NCBI RefSeq assembly: GCF_022761035.1
Contig: NZ_JAKWJP010000001.1
Location: 1,102,028 to 1,166,027, forward strand
Reading direction: 5' to 3'
Origin: Microbacterium sp. SS28
Lineage (GTDB): Bacteria > Actinomycetota > Actinomycetes > Actinomycetales > Microbacteriaceae
Length of the DNA stretch: 64,000 bases
This document shows positions 1 through 8,604 of the stretch, piece after piece. Position numbers and translations under genes: made by a program. The stretch's first letter is position 1; each line of letters starts with the position of its first letter. The notes under the pieces were generated by a model. That model searched no databases. It saw only the letters and a list, made by a program, of their open reading frames with translations, and was not told the DNA's origin.

Positions 1-855
1 CGTCGGCTCGCCCGTCGTGAACAGCTCGTACCGCACGTGCGCGGACGCTACACCGACGTCCTCGAGGGTGTCGCGGCACAGCTGCACGAGGTCGAACGGC
101 CCGCACAGGAACCACTCGTCGACCGTCTCCGGGAAGACGAGGGCATCGAGGATGCGGCGCAGCCGGTCCTCGTCGATGCGGCCCGACAGCAGCGGCGCGG
201 TGCGCTGCTCGCGCGAGAGCACGTGGTGCAGGGCGAGCCGCGTCAGGTAGCGGTCCTTGAGCTCGGAGAGCTCCTCGACGAACATGACGTCGGTCGTCGA
301 GCGGTTGGTGTAGACGAGCGTGAACCGCGAGGTCTCGGACCTCGCGAGGACCGTCGCGGCGAGCGCCATGAGCGGCGTGATCCCCGAGCCGGCCGCGATT
401 CCCGCGACATGCCGGCCGTCGAGGTCGGCGAGCGTCGAGGTGAACGACCCCTGCGGGCTCATGACGTCGAGCTCGTCGCCGGGCTTGAGCTCGCTCTGCG
501 CCCACGTCGAGAAGCGCCCGCCCAGGTCGCGCTTGATCGCGACGCTGATCGTCTGCGGCCCGTCGCCTCCGCCGCCCGCGTCCAGCTGGCGGCACAGCGA
601 GTACGACCGGCGCACCTCGTGCCCGTCGAGCGTGGTCCGCAGCGCGACATGCTGGCCAGCGAGGTAGTCGTACTCGCCGCGCAGCTGCTCGGGGATCGCG
701 AAGGTCACCTCGACCGCGGCATCCGTCAGCGGACGCACCGCCGCGACCCGCAGCGTGTGGAACCGGCCGCGTCGCCTGCTCCCCCGCGGGCCTCCCACGG
801 CGCTCGCGATGAGGCCCTCCGCGATGCGCGCGGCCTCCGGCGATCCCGCCGGCAT
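1..855 (-). CDS. paaE: Phenylacetyl-CoA epoxidase reductase subunit PaaE, 3' end outside the window
   Basis: This is the electron-transfer subunit that passes electrons from NADPH through FAD and a 2Fe-2S centre to the PaaABC oxygenase. The visible 285 residues hold the ferredoxin-reductase part: the FAD-binding RSYSLC motif at residues 83-88 and the nucleotide-binding GSGITPLMALA stretch near residue 150. The C-terminal plant-type 2Fe-2S domain should lie to the left of position 1, so the gene is cut by the window and not truncated in nature. Its ATG overlaps the paaD stop (ATGA at 854-857 on the minus strand), which makes it the last gene visible of the paaABCDE operon. The family assignment rests on both motifs and context. 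Confidence 0.93.
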   Translation of the reverse strand, partial: MPAGSPEAARIAEGLIASAVGGPRGSRRRGRFHTLRVAAVRPLTDAAVEVTFAIPEQLRGEYDYLAGQHVALRTTLDGHEVRRSYSLCRQLDAGGGGDGPQTISVAIKRDLGGRFSTWAQSELKPGDELDVMSPQGSFTSTLADLDGRHVAGIAAGSGITPLMALAATVLARSETSRFTLVYTNRSTTDVMFVEELSELKDRYLTRLALHHVLSREQRTAPLLSGRIDEDRLRRILDALVFPETVDEWFLCGPFDLVQLCRDTLEDVGVASAHVRYELFTTGEPT

Positions 856-1487
856 CAGTGCGCCTTGAAGTGGTCGAAGGGCTCGAGGCACGCGCGGCAC
901 TCCCAGAGCGCCTTGCACGACGTCGAGCCGAACCGCGCGAGCTCGCGCGTGTCGAGAGAACCGCACTGCGGACACCGGATGCGCAGCCGCACCGGGATCG
1001 GCCCGCGCACCGCCGCGCGGCCGGTCGGCGGGGCGATGCCGAACGCCTCGAGCTTGCTCCGGCCCTCGGCGCTCATCCAGTCGGTCGTCCACGCGGGGCT
1101 CAGGGTCGTGCGGACCACGACGTCGGCGAATCCCTCGGCGCCGAGCGCGAGCACGAGGTCGTCGCGGATCGTCTCGACGGCAGGGCAGCCCGAGTACGTC
1201 GGCGTGATCGTCACGGTGACGCGGTCGCCCTCGACCGCGACGTCGCGGAGGATGCCGAGATCCGCGATCGTCAGGACCGGGACCTCCGGGTCGACGACGG
1301 ATGCCGCGACCTCGCGGGCCCGCGCGAGCGCGATCTCGTCTTTCGTCGAGTCGACGCACGCCAACGCTCCGGTCGTTGAGCGAGGAGCGAAGCGACGAGA
1401 CGAAACGTCCGAGCCCGGCGCAGACGTGTCCGCTGTGCTCGGGCGTTTCGTCTCGCTTCGCTCGCTCAACGACCGGGGGCTCACCAT
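855..1487 (-). CDS. paaD: Phenylacetyl-CoA epoxidase maturation protein PaaD, with unusual N-terminal extension
   Basis: PaaD is the SufT/MIP18-like factor needed for an active phenylacetyl-CoA epoxidase. The family core begins near residue 55 (AREVAASVVDPEVPVLTIAD) and ends with a zinc-type cysteine cluster (CPQC at about 172-175, then CKALWECRAC). PaaD proteins usually run about 160-170 residues; this frame gives 210 from the ATG at 1487, whose first bases overlap the paaC stop. Residues about 5-39 are encoded by a palindromic repeat (1371-1474). The real start could therefore be the ATG at 1487 or a later codon such as TTG at 1364; the sequence does not decide. The catalytic core is intact. 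Confidence 0.88.
   Translation of the reverse strand: MVSPRSLSERSETKRPSTADTSAPGSDVSSRRFAPRSTTGALACVDSTKDEIALARAREVAASVVDPEVPVLTIADLGILRDVAVEGDRVTVTITPTYSGCPAVETIRDDLVLALGAEGFADVVVRTTLSPAWTTDWMSAEGRSKLEAFGIAPPTGRAAVRGPIPVRLRIRCPQCGSLDTRELARFGSTSCKALWECRACLEPFDHFKAH
1371..1474. repeat. 104-bp imperfect palindromic repeat between paaC and paaD
   Basis: The left arm 1371-1414 starts GGTCGTTGAGCGA and the right arm 1437-1474 is nearly its reverse complement, with two 2-base gaps and one mismatch near the inner end. The 22-base centre is unpaired. The element starts within a few bases of the paaC stop and fills the N-terminal part of the paaD frame. It could form a strong hairpin in the mRNA. Its compact paired-arm form suggests a dispersed REP- or MITE-like element. 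I recall similar GTTGAGCGAGCGAAGCGAGAC words as frequent in Microbacterium genomes, but this window has only one copy. Confidence 0.85.
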
Positions 1488-2305
1488 GTCGCACCCGGAT
1501 GCTGCCGCGCGAGCACCTGCATCTCGGCGAGGAGGTAGCCGAGAGTCGCGGCGTGGCTGCCGCGGCGACCGCCGCCCGCCGACGTGAACGTCGAAGGGAT
1601 CTCGAGCTCCGCCTCCGCGAAGACCGCCGCGATGATCTCCTCGAACGGCTCCCGCAGGTCGGACGGCCGTACGGCGACCCCGGTCGCGGCGAGCGCGTCG
1701 GTGAGCGGCTCGTCGCGCAGCAGCTCGTCGACGTAGGGCCAGACGTCGGCGACGGCGCGCAGCATCCGTCCCCTCGATTCGTCAGTTCCGCCCGCGAGCC
1801 GCAGGGTCCACTGCACGGCGTGATCGCGGTGGTACTCGACCTCTTTGACGGCCTTGGCGGCGACCGCCGCGAGGGTCGGGTCTGCGGAGAACTGCAGTCG
1901 CGTGTACAGCTCGAACCAGTAGACGGATGCCGCGAGCTGGCGTGCGATCGTCTGCGCGAAGTCGCCGTTGGGCTGTTCGAAGAGCCACGCGCTGCGGAAC
2001 GCGGGCTCGTCGCGCCAGTACGCGAGGTCGTCCTCCGAGCGTCCGTCCCACGCCCCGGCGTAGCGCAGGAGCGAGCGCGCGTGCCCGAGCAGATCGAGGG
2101 CGATGTTCGCGAGGGCGACGTCCTCTTCGAGCTCGGGGGCGCGGGCGATCCAGGCGCCGAGCTGCTGCGCGAGGATCAGCGCGTCGTCGCCGAGCCACAG
2201 CGCGTACTCCGCGACTTCGGCCGACGGCGGGCGCGCGCCTTCACCCGCGAGCTCGGCGGAGAGCTCGAGCTCGTCGACCGTGACCTCGCCGTGCGGATCG
2301 CTCAC
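1481..2305 (-). CDS. paaC: Phenylacetyl-CoA 1,2-epoxidase structural subunit PaaC
   Basis: PaaC is the non-catalytic helical partner of PaaA in the ring 1,2-phenylacetyl-CoA epoxidase. The 274-residue product has the family pattern of ferritin-like helices, including YALWLGDDALILAQQLG near residue 30 and the KEVEYHRDHAVQW helix near residue 140, and the usual length. The start is GTG at 2305, which overlaps the paaB stop as GTGA and excludes the longer upstream reading. Its own stop is followed at once by the palindromic repeat. It is co-transcribed with paaAB and paaDE by position. Confidence 0.93.
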   Translation of the reverse strand: MSDPHGEVTVDELELSAELAGEGARPPSAEVAEYALWLGDDALILAQQLGAWIARAPELEEDVALANIALDLLGHARSLLRYAGAWDGRSEDDLAYWRDEPAFRSAWLFEQPNGDFAQTIARQLAASVYWFELYTRLQFSADPTLAAVAAKAVKEVEYHRDHAVQWTLRLAGGTDESRGRMLRAVADVWPYVDELLRDEPLTDALAATGVAVRPSDLREPFEEIIAAVFAEAELEIPSTFTSAGGGRRGSHAATLGYLLAEMQVLARQHPGATW

Positions 2306-2607
2306 AGGTGCGGCACCCCCTTCGACGCCGTGTAGTACGTCGCGTGGCGGTAGTTCTTGCCCGCGGGGCTCTCGAAGAACGCGCCCTTCGCGTCGGGATC
2401 GCTCGTCGTGATCGCGTCGGCCGGCACGACCCACACCGACGTGCCCTCGCCGCGGCGCGTGTAGAGATCGCGCGCGTTGCGCAGCGCGAACTCGGCATCC
2501 GGGGCATGCAGCGAACCCGCGTGCACGTGGGACAGTCCGCGATTGGCGCGGACGAAGACCTCCCACAGCGGCCATGTGTCGCGCTCGGAGGCGCCCGGGG
2601 TGGTCAT
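2302..2607 (-). CDS. paaB: Phenylacetyl-CoA epoxidase small subunit PaaB
   Basis: PaaB is the small bridging subunit of the epoxidase complex. The 101-residue protein begins [20 protein letters not shown] and shows the family core [20 protein letters not shown] followed by the [16 protein letters not shown] segment. Length and motif match the family. The ATG at 2607 overlaps the paaA stop as ATGA, so a longer upstream reading is not needed. Confidence 0.94.
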   Translation of the reverse strand: MTTPGASERDTWPLWEVFVRANRGLSHVHAGSLHAPDAEFALRNARDLYTRRGEGTSVWVVPADAITTSDPDAKGAFFESPAGKNYRHATYYTASKGVPHL

Positions 2608-3563
2608 GCCGCGACCTCCTTCGCCGTCTGCTTGCGGGCGTACTCCGCGGCGGCCTCGCGCACCCACGCGCCGTCGTCATGCGCCGTGCGGCGGTTGCGC
2701 AGGCGCTCGGCGTTGCACGGGCCGCGGCCCGCGAGCACCTCGTGGAACTCGGCCCAGTCGATCTCGCTCATGTCCCACCGCTGAGTCCCGGCGTTCCACC
2801 TGAGCGCAGGATCGGGCAGGGTCACGCCGAGCACCTCGGCCTGCGGCACGAGCATCCCGATGAAGCGCTGTCGCAGGTCGTCGTTGGAGAAGCGCTTGAT
2901 GCGCCACGCCATCGACTGCGCCGAGTTGGGCGACTCGTCGTCGGGAGGCCCGAACATCATGAGACTCGGCCAGTACCAGCGGTTCACGGCATCCTGAGCC
3001 ATCTCGCGCTGCGCGGGGGTGCCCTGCATGAGCGTCAGCAGGATCTCGAAGCCCTGCCGCTGGTGGAACGACTCCTCCTTGCAGATGCGCACCATCGCGC
3101 GGCCATACGGCCCGTAGGACGCGCGGCACAGCGGCACCTGGTTGCAGATCGCGGCGCCGTCGACGAGCCAGCCGATCGCGCCCATGTCGGCCCACGTCGG
3201 GGTCGGGTAGTTGAAGATCGACGAGTACTTCGCGCGGCCCGCGATGAGCTGCTCGGTCATCTCATCGCGCGTGATGCCGAGGGTCTGGGCCGCCGAGTAG
3301 AGGTAGAGGCCGTGGCCGGCTTCGTCCTGCACCTTGGCCATGAGGATGGCCTTGCGCTTGAGGCTCGGCGCGCGGGTGATCCAGTTGCCCTCGGGCTGCA
3401 TCCCGATGATCTCGGAGTGCGCGTGCTGCGAGATCTGCCGGATGAGCGTCTTGCGGTACGCCGCCGGCATCCAGTCGCGGGGCTCGATGCGCTGCTCGTT
3501 CTCGACGAGCGCGTCGAACGCGGCCTGCTCCTCGGCCTCGTCGATCAGCAGATCGGTCGTCAT
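2604..3563 (-). CDS. paaA: Phenylacetyl-CoA 1,2-epoxidase catalytic subunit PaaA
   Basis: PaaA carries the diiron site that inserts oxygen into the aromatic ring of phenylacetyl-CoA. The 319 residues include the iron-ligand motifs ExxH at residues 81-84 (DEAGHG) and a second Glu/His helix at about 163-167 (EESFH). The length is normal. The start is ATG at 3563, preceded by an AGGAG-like site; a palindromic operator candidate lies 14 bases upstream of the ATG. It is the first gene of the paaABCDE block and follows paaI on the same strand. Confidence 0.95.
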   Translation of the reverse strand: MTTDLLIDEAEEQAAFDALVENEQRIEPRDWMPAAYRKTLIRQISQHAHSEIIGMQPEGNWITRAPSLKRKAILMAKVQDEAGHGLYLYSAAQTLGITRDEMTEQLIAGRAKYSSIFNYPTPTWADMGAIGWLVDGAAICNQVPLCRASYGPYGRAMVRICKEESFHQRQGFEILLTLMQGTPAQREMAQDAVNRWYWPSLMMFGPPDDESPNSAQSMAWRIKRFSNDDLRQRFIGMLVPQAEVLGVTLPDPALRWNAGTQRWDMSEIDWAEFHEVLAGRGPCNAERLRNRRTAHDDGAWVREAAAEYARKQTAKEVAA

Positions 3564-3576
3564 CGTCGACTCCTCA

Positions 3577-3597
3577 ATTACAGAACGATCGTTAAGT
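3577..3597. promoter_or_regulatory. Candidate PaaR operator upstream of paaA
   Basis: Read on the minus strand, the site is ACTTAACGATCGTTCTGTAAT, around the palindromic core AACGATCGTT. It shares CGATCGTTC(A/T)GTAAT with the site at 7735-7756 in front of the paaF and paaR genes. It overlaps the paaI stop codon and the likely paaA promoter, so the operon probably has an internal regulated promoter. TetR-family PaaR control of paa genes is known; binding here is inferred. Confidence 0.72.
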
Positions 3598-4026
3598 AAG
3601 TGTACCGCGGGTCGTGAAGGAGCGACCCCGGAACTCCGCGACGACGTCGCCCGTCTCGTCGGTGATGGTGACGTCGTAGACGCCGCTGCGGCCCGATCGG
3701 GTGCGGCGGCGGGCATCGGCCGTCAGCACCTGCCCCTCGACGGTCGCCTTGAGGAACGAGATGTCGGCTCCCGCGGCGACCGTGACGGACTCGTCCTCGT
3801 TGCACGCCATCGCGAACGCCGTGTCGGCGAGCGCGAAGACGAACCCGCCGTGCGTGATGGCGAAGCCGTTCGTCATGTCGGCGCTCACGCGCATCGACAC
3901 GACGGCGCGCCCGGGCTCGTCGAGTTCGACGTGCATGCCGAGCGCCGCCGACGCGCGGTCGCGCAGCAGCATCTCGCGCTGGCCCGCGAAGTGGGTGCCG
4001 GGGTCGGGCGCGTTCGGCGCGGTCAC
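3592..4026 (-). CDS. paaI: Hotdog-fold phenylacetate-pathway thioesterase PaaI
   Basis: This 144-residue protein belongs to the PaaI hotdog thioesterases, which hydrolyse stalled aryl-CoA intermediates and release free CoA. It has the family signature around residues 50-65, [20 protein letters not shown], with the HGG helix start and the catalytic-region aspartate, followed by an [13 protein letters not shown] beta strand. The GTG at 4026 overlaps the paaZ stop as GTGA, which fixes the start. Its stop codon lies inside the candidate operator for paaA. Confidence 0.93.
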   Translation of the reverse strand: MTAPNAPDPGTHFAGQREMLLRDRASAALGMHVELDEPGRAVVSMRVSADMTNGFAITHGGFVFALADTAFAMACNEDESVTVAAGADISFLKATVEGQVLTADARRRTRSGRSGVYDVTITDETGDVVAEFRGRSFTTRGTLT

Positions 4027-6074
4027 GCAGGCACCGGGTCTTTCGCGACGAGCGTCAGGACGTCGTACGTCGCGACGACGGCGTCGTCCTGATTCAGGAT
4101 GACGGCGTCCCACCGCACCTCGCCGTACTCGTCGGTCTCGCGCGGAGTGATCTGCTTCGCGGTCAGGATGACGCGGATCGTGTCGCCCGGCGAGACGGGC
4201 GTGAGGAACCGCAGGTTCTCGAGCCCGTAGTTTGCCAGCACGGGTCCCGGGTCGGGGTCGACGAACAGCCCCGCCGCCCAGGAGACGAGCAGGTAGCCGT
4301 GCGCGACGCGACCGGGGAAGAACGGATTCGCGGCCGCCGCGGCCTCGTCCATGTGCGCGTAGAACGTGTCGCCCGTGAAGTGCGCGAACGTCTCGATGTC
4401 GTCGAGCGACACCTCGCGCGCCGCCGAGACGACCTGGTCGCCGAGTTCGAGTTCGGCGAGGGACTTGCGGAACGGATGCCGGTCGTGGCGCACCGGTGCC
4501 CCCTCGTGCCACACGCCCGTGAGCGCCGTGAGCATCTCGGGGGAGCCCTGCACGGCGGTCCGCTGCATGTAGTGAAGGACGGCGCGGATGCCGCCGAGCT
4601 CCTCGCCGCCGCCCGCGCGCCCGGGACCCCCGTGGACGAGGTGCGGAACGGGTGCGCCGTGACCCGTCGACGTGCGCGCGTTGTCGCGGCTGAGGAAGAG
4701 CACCCGGCCGTTGAAGGCCGCGATGAGGGTCATGAGCTCGGTCGCGACAGCCGGATCGTTCGTCACGACGCTCGTGACGAGCGATCCGCCGCCGAGGTCG
4801 ACGAGCGCGGCCGCCTCGGCGAGCGTGTCGTAGGCGAGGATGCTCGCGACGGGCCCGAAGGCCTCGATCTCGTGGACGGCCGGGGCCGCGGCATCCGTGA
4901 AACCCATCAGGATCGGTGCGAGGAACGCCCCCTCGGGCGCGGCACCCGTCGAGCCGTCCGCGCGCACGATGTCGGGGGCGTCGGTCGAGCCGAGCAGCAG
5001 CCTGCCGCCGGCCGCCTCGAGCGCCGCGACGGCCGTGACCACCTCGTCGCGCTGCGCCGCCGAGACGAGCGGGCCCATCGTGACCGACTCGGCGTGCGGG
5101 TCGCCGAGCACGACGCGCTGCGCGATCTGGTCGCGGACGGCGTCGACGAGCGCATCGACGGATGCCGCGGGCACGATCGCCCGGCGGATCGCCGTGCACT
5201 TCTGTCCCGCCTTCGTCGTCAGCTCGACCAGGAGCTGCCGCACGTAGGCGTCGAACTCGGGCGTCCCGGCTGTCGCGTCGGGGCCGAGCACGGACGCGTT
5301 GATCGAGTCGGTCTCGGTCGTGAACCGCACGCCGGGCGCGGCCTGCCCACGCAGGCGGGCCCCCGTCGTCGCGCTGCCCGTGAAGCCGACGGCGTCGCCG
5401 AGGCGGAGGTTGTCGAAGAGCCCGGGGACGCCGCCGCTCACGAGTTGCAGCGAGCCTTCGGGCAGGCGGCCCGTCTCTACGAGGATGCGCACCCACGCCT
5501 CGGCGAGGTAGGCGGTCGGGGTGGCCGGCTTGACGAGCGAGGGGACGCCGGCGAGGAAGGCGGGTGCGAACTTCTCGAGCGCACCCCACACGGGGAAGTT
5601 GAAGGCGTTGATCTGCACCGCTACGCCCGGCAGCCGCGTGTAGACGTGCCGTCCGAGGAACGAGCCGTCCTTCGAGAGCGACTCGACGGGGCCGTCGAGG
5701 TACACCCTGCCGTTGGGAAGCTCGCGCCGCCCCTTCGACGAGTACGTGAAGAGCACGCCGATGCCGCCGTCGACGTCGCTCAGGGAGTCGCGTCGCGTCG
5801 CTCCCGCCCGCGCCGACAGCGCATAGAGCTCGTCCTTGCGCTCCGTCAGCGCGACGGCGAACTCCTTGAGCAGGACGGCGCGCTGGTGGAAGGTCAGGGC
5901 GCCGAGCGAGGACTGCCCCGCCGTGCGGGCGTATTCGAGGGCTCCCGCGAGGTCGGCGCCTTCGGCGCTGACGCGCGTGATCGGCTCGCCCGTCGAGGGG
6001 TCGAGCACCTCGACGCCCCCGCCTGACGGCACCCACCACTCGCCCTGCAGGTAGCTCGGCAGGATCCCGGTCAT
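4023..6074 (-). CDS. paaZ: Bifunctional oxepin-CoA hydrolase / 3-oxo-5,6-dehydrosuberyl-CoA semialdehyde dehydrogenase PaaZ
   Basis: PaaZ opens the oxepin-CoA ring and oxidises the resulting aldehyde. The 683-residue length is close to E. coli PaaZ. The N-terminal aldehyde dehydrogenase domain (about 1-520) carries the general-base Glu254 (TTETDSIN) and catalytic Cys293 (GQKCTA). The C-terminal MaoC-like hydratase domain holds HFTGDTFYAHMD and HGYLLVSW near residues 570-605. The ATG at 6074 overlaps the paaH stop as ATGA; a second ATG four codons earlier is less likely. Both domains look intact. Confidence 0.95.
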   Translation of the reverse strand: MTGILPSYLQGEWWVPSGGGVEVLDPSTGEPITRVSAEGADLAGALEYARTAGQSSLGALTFHQRAVLLKEFAVALTERKDELYALSARAGATRRDSLSDVDGGIGVLFTYSSKGRRELPNGRVYLDGPVESLSKDGSFLGRHVYTRLPGVAVQINAFNFPVWGALEKFAPAFLAGVPSLVKPATPTAYLAEAWVRILVETGRLPEGSLQLVSGGVPGLFDNLRLGDAVGFTGSATTGARLRGQAAPGVRFTTETDSINASVLGPDATAGTPEFDAYVRQLLVELTTKAGQKCTAIRRAIVPAASVDALVDAVRDQIAQRVVLGDPHAESVTMGPLVSAAQRDEVVTAVAALEAAGGRLLLGSTDAPDIVRADGSTGAAPEGAFLAPILMGFTDAAAPAVHEIEAFGPVASILAYDTLAEAAALVDLGGGSLVTSVVTNDPAVATELMTLIAAFNGRVLFLSRDNARTSTGHGAPVPHLVHGGPGRAGGGEELGGIRAVLHYMQRTAVQGSPEMLTALTGVWHEGAPVRHDRHPFRKSLAELELGDQVVSAAREVSLDDIETFAHFTGDTFYAHMDEAAAAANPFFPGRVAHGYLLVSWAAGLFVDPDPGPVLANYGLENLRFLTPVSPGDTIRVILTAKQITPRETDEYGEVRWDAVILNQDDAVVATYDVLTLVAKDPVPA

Positions 6075-6964
6075 TCCTCGCTCCATTCGTAGAATCCGCG
6101 GCCGCTCTTGCGGCCCAGGCGTCCTTCGGCGACCATCCGCCGCAGCAGGTCGGGCGGCGCGAACCTCTCTCCGAGCCGCGACTGCAGCTCCTCGGCGATC
6201 GCGAGCCGCACGTCGAGCCCCACGATGTCGGTCGTGCGCAGCGGCCCCGTGGGATGCCGGTACCCGAGCTCCATCGCGGCGTCGATGTCGGCGGCCGACG
6301 CGACGCCCTCCTCGAGCATCCGGATCGCCTCGAGCCCGAGCGCGACCCCGAGTCGGCTCGACGCGAACCCCGGGGCGTCCCGCACGACGATCGGCGTCTT
6401 GCCGAGTCCCGCCACCCACGCCTGCGCGGCATCCACGACGGGGTCGGACGTCGCCTTCCCCACCACGACCTCGACGAGTCGCGACGCAGGCACGGGGTTG
6501 AAGAAGTGCAGCCCGACGAACCGGCCGGGGCGCTGCAGGGCCGACGCGAGCGCGTCGATCGACAGCGAGCTCGTGTTCGACGCGAGCACGGCGGCGTCGG
6601 TGAGCGAAGCCTCGACGCGCGCGAGCCCCGCGCGCTTGAGGTCCGCGTCCTCGGGCAGCGCCTCGACGACGAGCCCGCAGCCGGCGAAGGCCGCGGCATC
6701 CGTCGCCGTGGTGACGGCCGCGACGAGGTCGGGCAGGGCGCGATCGGTCGCGCCGCGATCGACCGACCAGCCGAGGGCGTCCGAGATCCGGGATGCCGCG
6801 GCCTCCGCCGCCGCCCCGTCGACCTCCACGACCACGACGCGCGCTCCTGCGAGCGCGAACGCGTGCGCGATTCCCGAGCCCATGCGGCCGCCGCCGAGCA
6901 CGCCCACGCGGGCCGGGACCGCGGTGTCGGCGGTGCGGGCCGACAGTGCGGCATCCGTCGTCAT
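6071..6964 (-). CDS. paaH: 3-hydroxyacyl-CoA dehydrogenase PaaH
   Basis: PaaH oxidises 3-hydroxyadipyl-CoA to 3-oxoadipyl-CoA with NAD. The 297-residue protein starts with a Rossmann motif GVLGGGRMGSGIA (about residues 21-33) and has the family signature FNPVPASRLVEVV, containing the catalytic-region HFFNP at about 157. It ends in the usual GRGFYEW. It is the compact single-domain form, not fused to a hydratase. The ATG overlaps the paaF stop as ATGA. Confidence 0.93.
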   Translation of the reverse strand: MTTDAALSARTADTAVPARVGVLGGGRMGSGIAHAFALAGARVVVVEVDGAAAEAAASRISDALGWSVDRGATDRALPDLVAAVTTATDAAAFAGCGLVVEALPEDADLKRAGLARVEASLTDAAVLASNTSSLSIDALASALQRPGRFVGLHFFNPVPASRLVEVVVGKATSDPVVDAAQAWVAGLGKTPIVVRDAPGFASSRLGVALGLEAIRMLEEGVASAADIDAAMELGYRHPTGPLRTTDIVGLDVRLAIAEELQSRLGERFAPPDLLRRMVAEGRLGRKSGRGFYEWSEE

Positions 6965-7710
6965 CGTCCTCTCCCTTCGAGGAAGCGGGTCATGCGCTGA
7001 GCCTTCTCGGGACGCTCGAAGAGCTCCGCCTGCAGTTCGAGGTCGATGCGCGGGTGGGCGTCGGCGGGAGCGCGCAGCGCCGTCTTGGTGTGGCGCGTCG
7101 CGAGCGGGTCGGCCGCGGCGATGCGGTCGGCGAGGCGGTGCGCCGCGGCGAGCAGGTCGTCCGGCTCGTGCAGCGACGACAGGAGGCCCCACGCGAGGGC
7201 TTCGTCGGCGTCGAGGATGCGCCCCGTCAGCAGCAGCTCGGCCGCGCGCGCGTCGCCGACGATGCGCGGCAGCCGCCAGGTCGCTCCGGCGGCCGCGATG
7301 ATCGCGAGACCCGTCTCGGGGTTGCCGATGCGCGTGCGCGGCGTGCCGATGCGGAGGTCGGCGGCGTACGCGAGCTCCGCTCCCCCGCCCAGCGCGAAGC
7401 CGTCGATCGCCGCGATGACCGGCATGGGGAGCGCCGCCACGCGGGCGAAGGCGTGGGTGTTGATGCCCTGGCGGGCATCGGCGGCGCGGCGCTCGCGCAG
7501 CTGCGCGATGTCGGCGCCCGAGGCGAAGACGCCGCCGGCACCGGTCAGGATGAGGGTCCGCGGCTCCTGCTCGAGCTCGACGCACAGCGCGTGCAGGGCG
7601 TCGATCGTCGCGAGATCGATCGCGTTGCGGGTCGCGGGGCGGTCGAGGATCGCGACGACGCGATCGTCCGATCGCTCGACCTGCAGTGCGGGTCGGATGC
7701 CGTCCGCCAT
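6961..7710 (-). CDS. paaF: Enoyl-CoA hydratase/isomerase, PaaF-like
   Basis: This 249-residue crotonase-fold protein should hydrate 2,3-dehydroadipyl-CoA in the lower phenylacetate pathway. It has the oxyanion-hole stretch VFASGADIAQL and both glutamates expected in a hydratase: GGGAELA near residue 109 and NPETGL near residue 128. The presence of both favours PaaF over the isomerase PaaG, but naming within this family from one sequence is uncertain. It is the promoter-proximal gene of the catabolic run and faces the TetR regulator. No paaG, paaJ or paaK is visible in the window. Confidence 0.85.
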   Translation of the reverse strand: MADGIRPALQVERSDDRVVAILDRPATRNAIDLATIDALHALCVELEQEPRTLILTGAGGVFASGADIAQLRERRAADARQGINTHAFARVAALPMPVIAAIDGFALGGGAELAYAADLRIGTPRTRIGNPETGLAIIAAAGATWRLPRIVGDARAAELLLTGRILDADEALAWGLLSSLHEPDDLLAAAHRLADRIAAADPLATRHTKTALRAPADAHPRIDLELQAELFERPEKAQRMTRFLEGRGR

Positions 7711-7734
7711 GGAAGCGCTCCGCGTCTCTCGAAT

Positions 7735-7756
7735 ACTTGACCGATCGTTCAGTAAT
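7735..7756. promoter_or_regulatory. Candidate PaaR operator in the paaF-paaR intergenic region
   Basis: The plus strand reads ACTTGACCGATCGTTCAGTAAT, around a GATC-centred palindrome. It differs from the paaA-proximal site by one inserted C and two substitutions. It lies 25 bases from the paaF start and 73 bases from the chosen regulator start, placed to control both genes. A further ACCGATCG word occurs at about 7771. Confidence 0.75.
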
Positions 7757-7828
7757 ACTGTCAGAATGGGCACCGATCGCCAAGGCCGCACGCGCGGGCG
7801 CGCGACGGACGGATGGAAGACTGAGGCC

Positions 7829-8509
7829 ATGAGCGCGACATCGGGAACCGGCATCCCGCCGACAACTCCCCGTCGGGGGCGCCCCGGCTACGATCGCGCC
7901 GGGATCCTCGAGGTCGCGGTCGGCCTGTTCAACGAGCAGGGCTACGACGCGACCTCCGTCGCGGATCTCGCGGCGCGCCTCGGCCTCACGAAGTCCGCGC
8001 TGTACCACCACTTCGCCTCGAAGGAGCAGCTGCTCGCGGCCGCCCTCGACGAGGCCCTCGGCGCGCTCGAAGGAGTGCTGACCGAACCCGGCGCGACCTC
8101 GGGGACCCCCGCGGAGCGGCTCGACTTCGTGCTGCGCGGCGCCGTGCACGTGCTCATCGACCGCCTGCCGTCGGTGACGCTGCTGCTGCGCGTGCGCGGC
8201 AACAGCGAGACCGAGCGCGACGCCCTCGAGCGCCGCCGCATCTTCGACCAGCACGTCACGGCGCTCGTCGTCGAGGCGCAGCAGGTGGGGCTCGTGCGCG
8301 CCGACATCGACGGCGCCGTCACGACGCGCCTGGTCTTCGGGATGATCAACTCGGTCGTCGAGTGGTACCACCCGCTCGGCTCGATCGACCGCGACCGCCT
8401 CGCGCACGACGTCGTGACGATCGCCTTGGACGGCATGCGCACGCGCGTCGCCGAGGCGCCCCGGCGGCCGCGCCGCCCCGATGTGCCGCCGCCCCGCATG
8501 ACGGTGTGA
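7829..8509 (+). CDS. paaR: TetR-family regulator of phenylacetate catabolism, PaaR-like
   Basis: This 226-residue protein is a TetR repressor: an N-terminal helix-turn-helix (DATSVADLAARLGLTKSALY, about residues 35-54, then HHFASKEQLL) and a helical ligand domain. Being divergent from paaF and next to a palindrome repeated at paaA argues that it is the pathway repressor, probably relieved by phenylacetyl-CoA as for known PaaR proteins. The start at 7829 is chosen for the short extension before the DNA-binding domain; an in-frame ATG at 7766 lies next to the operator and would imply an almost leaderless message. Confidence 0.85.
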   Translation: MSATSGTGIPPTTPRRGRPGYDRAGILEVAVGLFNEQGYDATSVADLAARLGLTKSALYHHFASKEQLLAAALDEALGALEGVLTEPGATSGTPAERLDFVLRGAVHVLIDRLPSVTLLLRVRGNSETERDALERRRIFDQHVTALVVEAQQVGLVRADIDGAVTTRLVFGMINSVVEWYHPLGSIDRDRLAHDVVTIALDGMRTRVAEAPRRPRRPDVPPPRMTV

Positions 8510-8573
8510 CACCCCTCACGCTTTTGCACGGCCGCAATCTCGGTGTCGAAGCGCTTCCGCGAGTAACGTCTCT

Positions 8574-8586
8574 GTGGTCAGACCAC
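8574..8586. promoter_or_regulatory. Perfect palindrome GTGGTC-A-GACCAC, GntR/FadR-like operator candidate
   Basis: The 13-base site lies 18 bases upstream of the ATG of the DoxX-like gene. TGGTCNGACCA closely resembles the operators of FadR-subgroup GntR regulators. No GntR gene is present in the window, so the regulator would be encoded elsewhere. Confidence 0.5.
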
Positions 8587-8604
8587 AACGAATCGGAGAC
8601 TGAG

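Noticed and set aside
3592..6954. 1120-codon minus-strand frame spanning paaH, paaZ and paaI
   Set aside because: Most of it is the wrong frame of paaZ and paaH; only its last part is the true paaI gene, which has its own GTG start at 4026.
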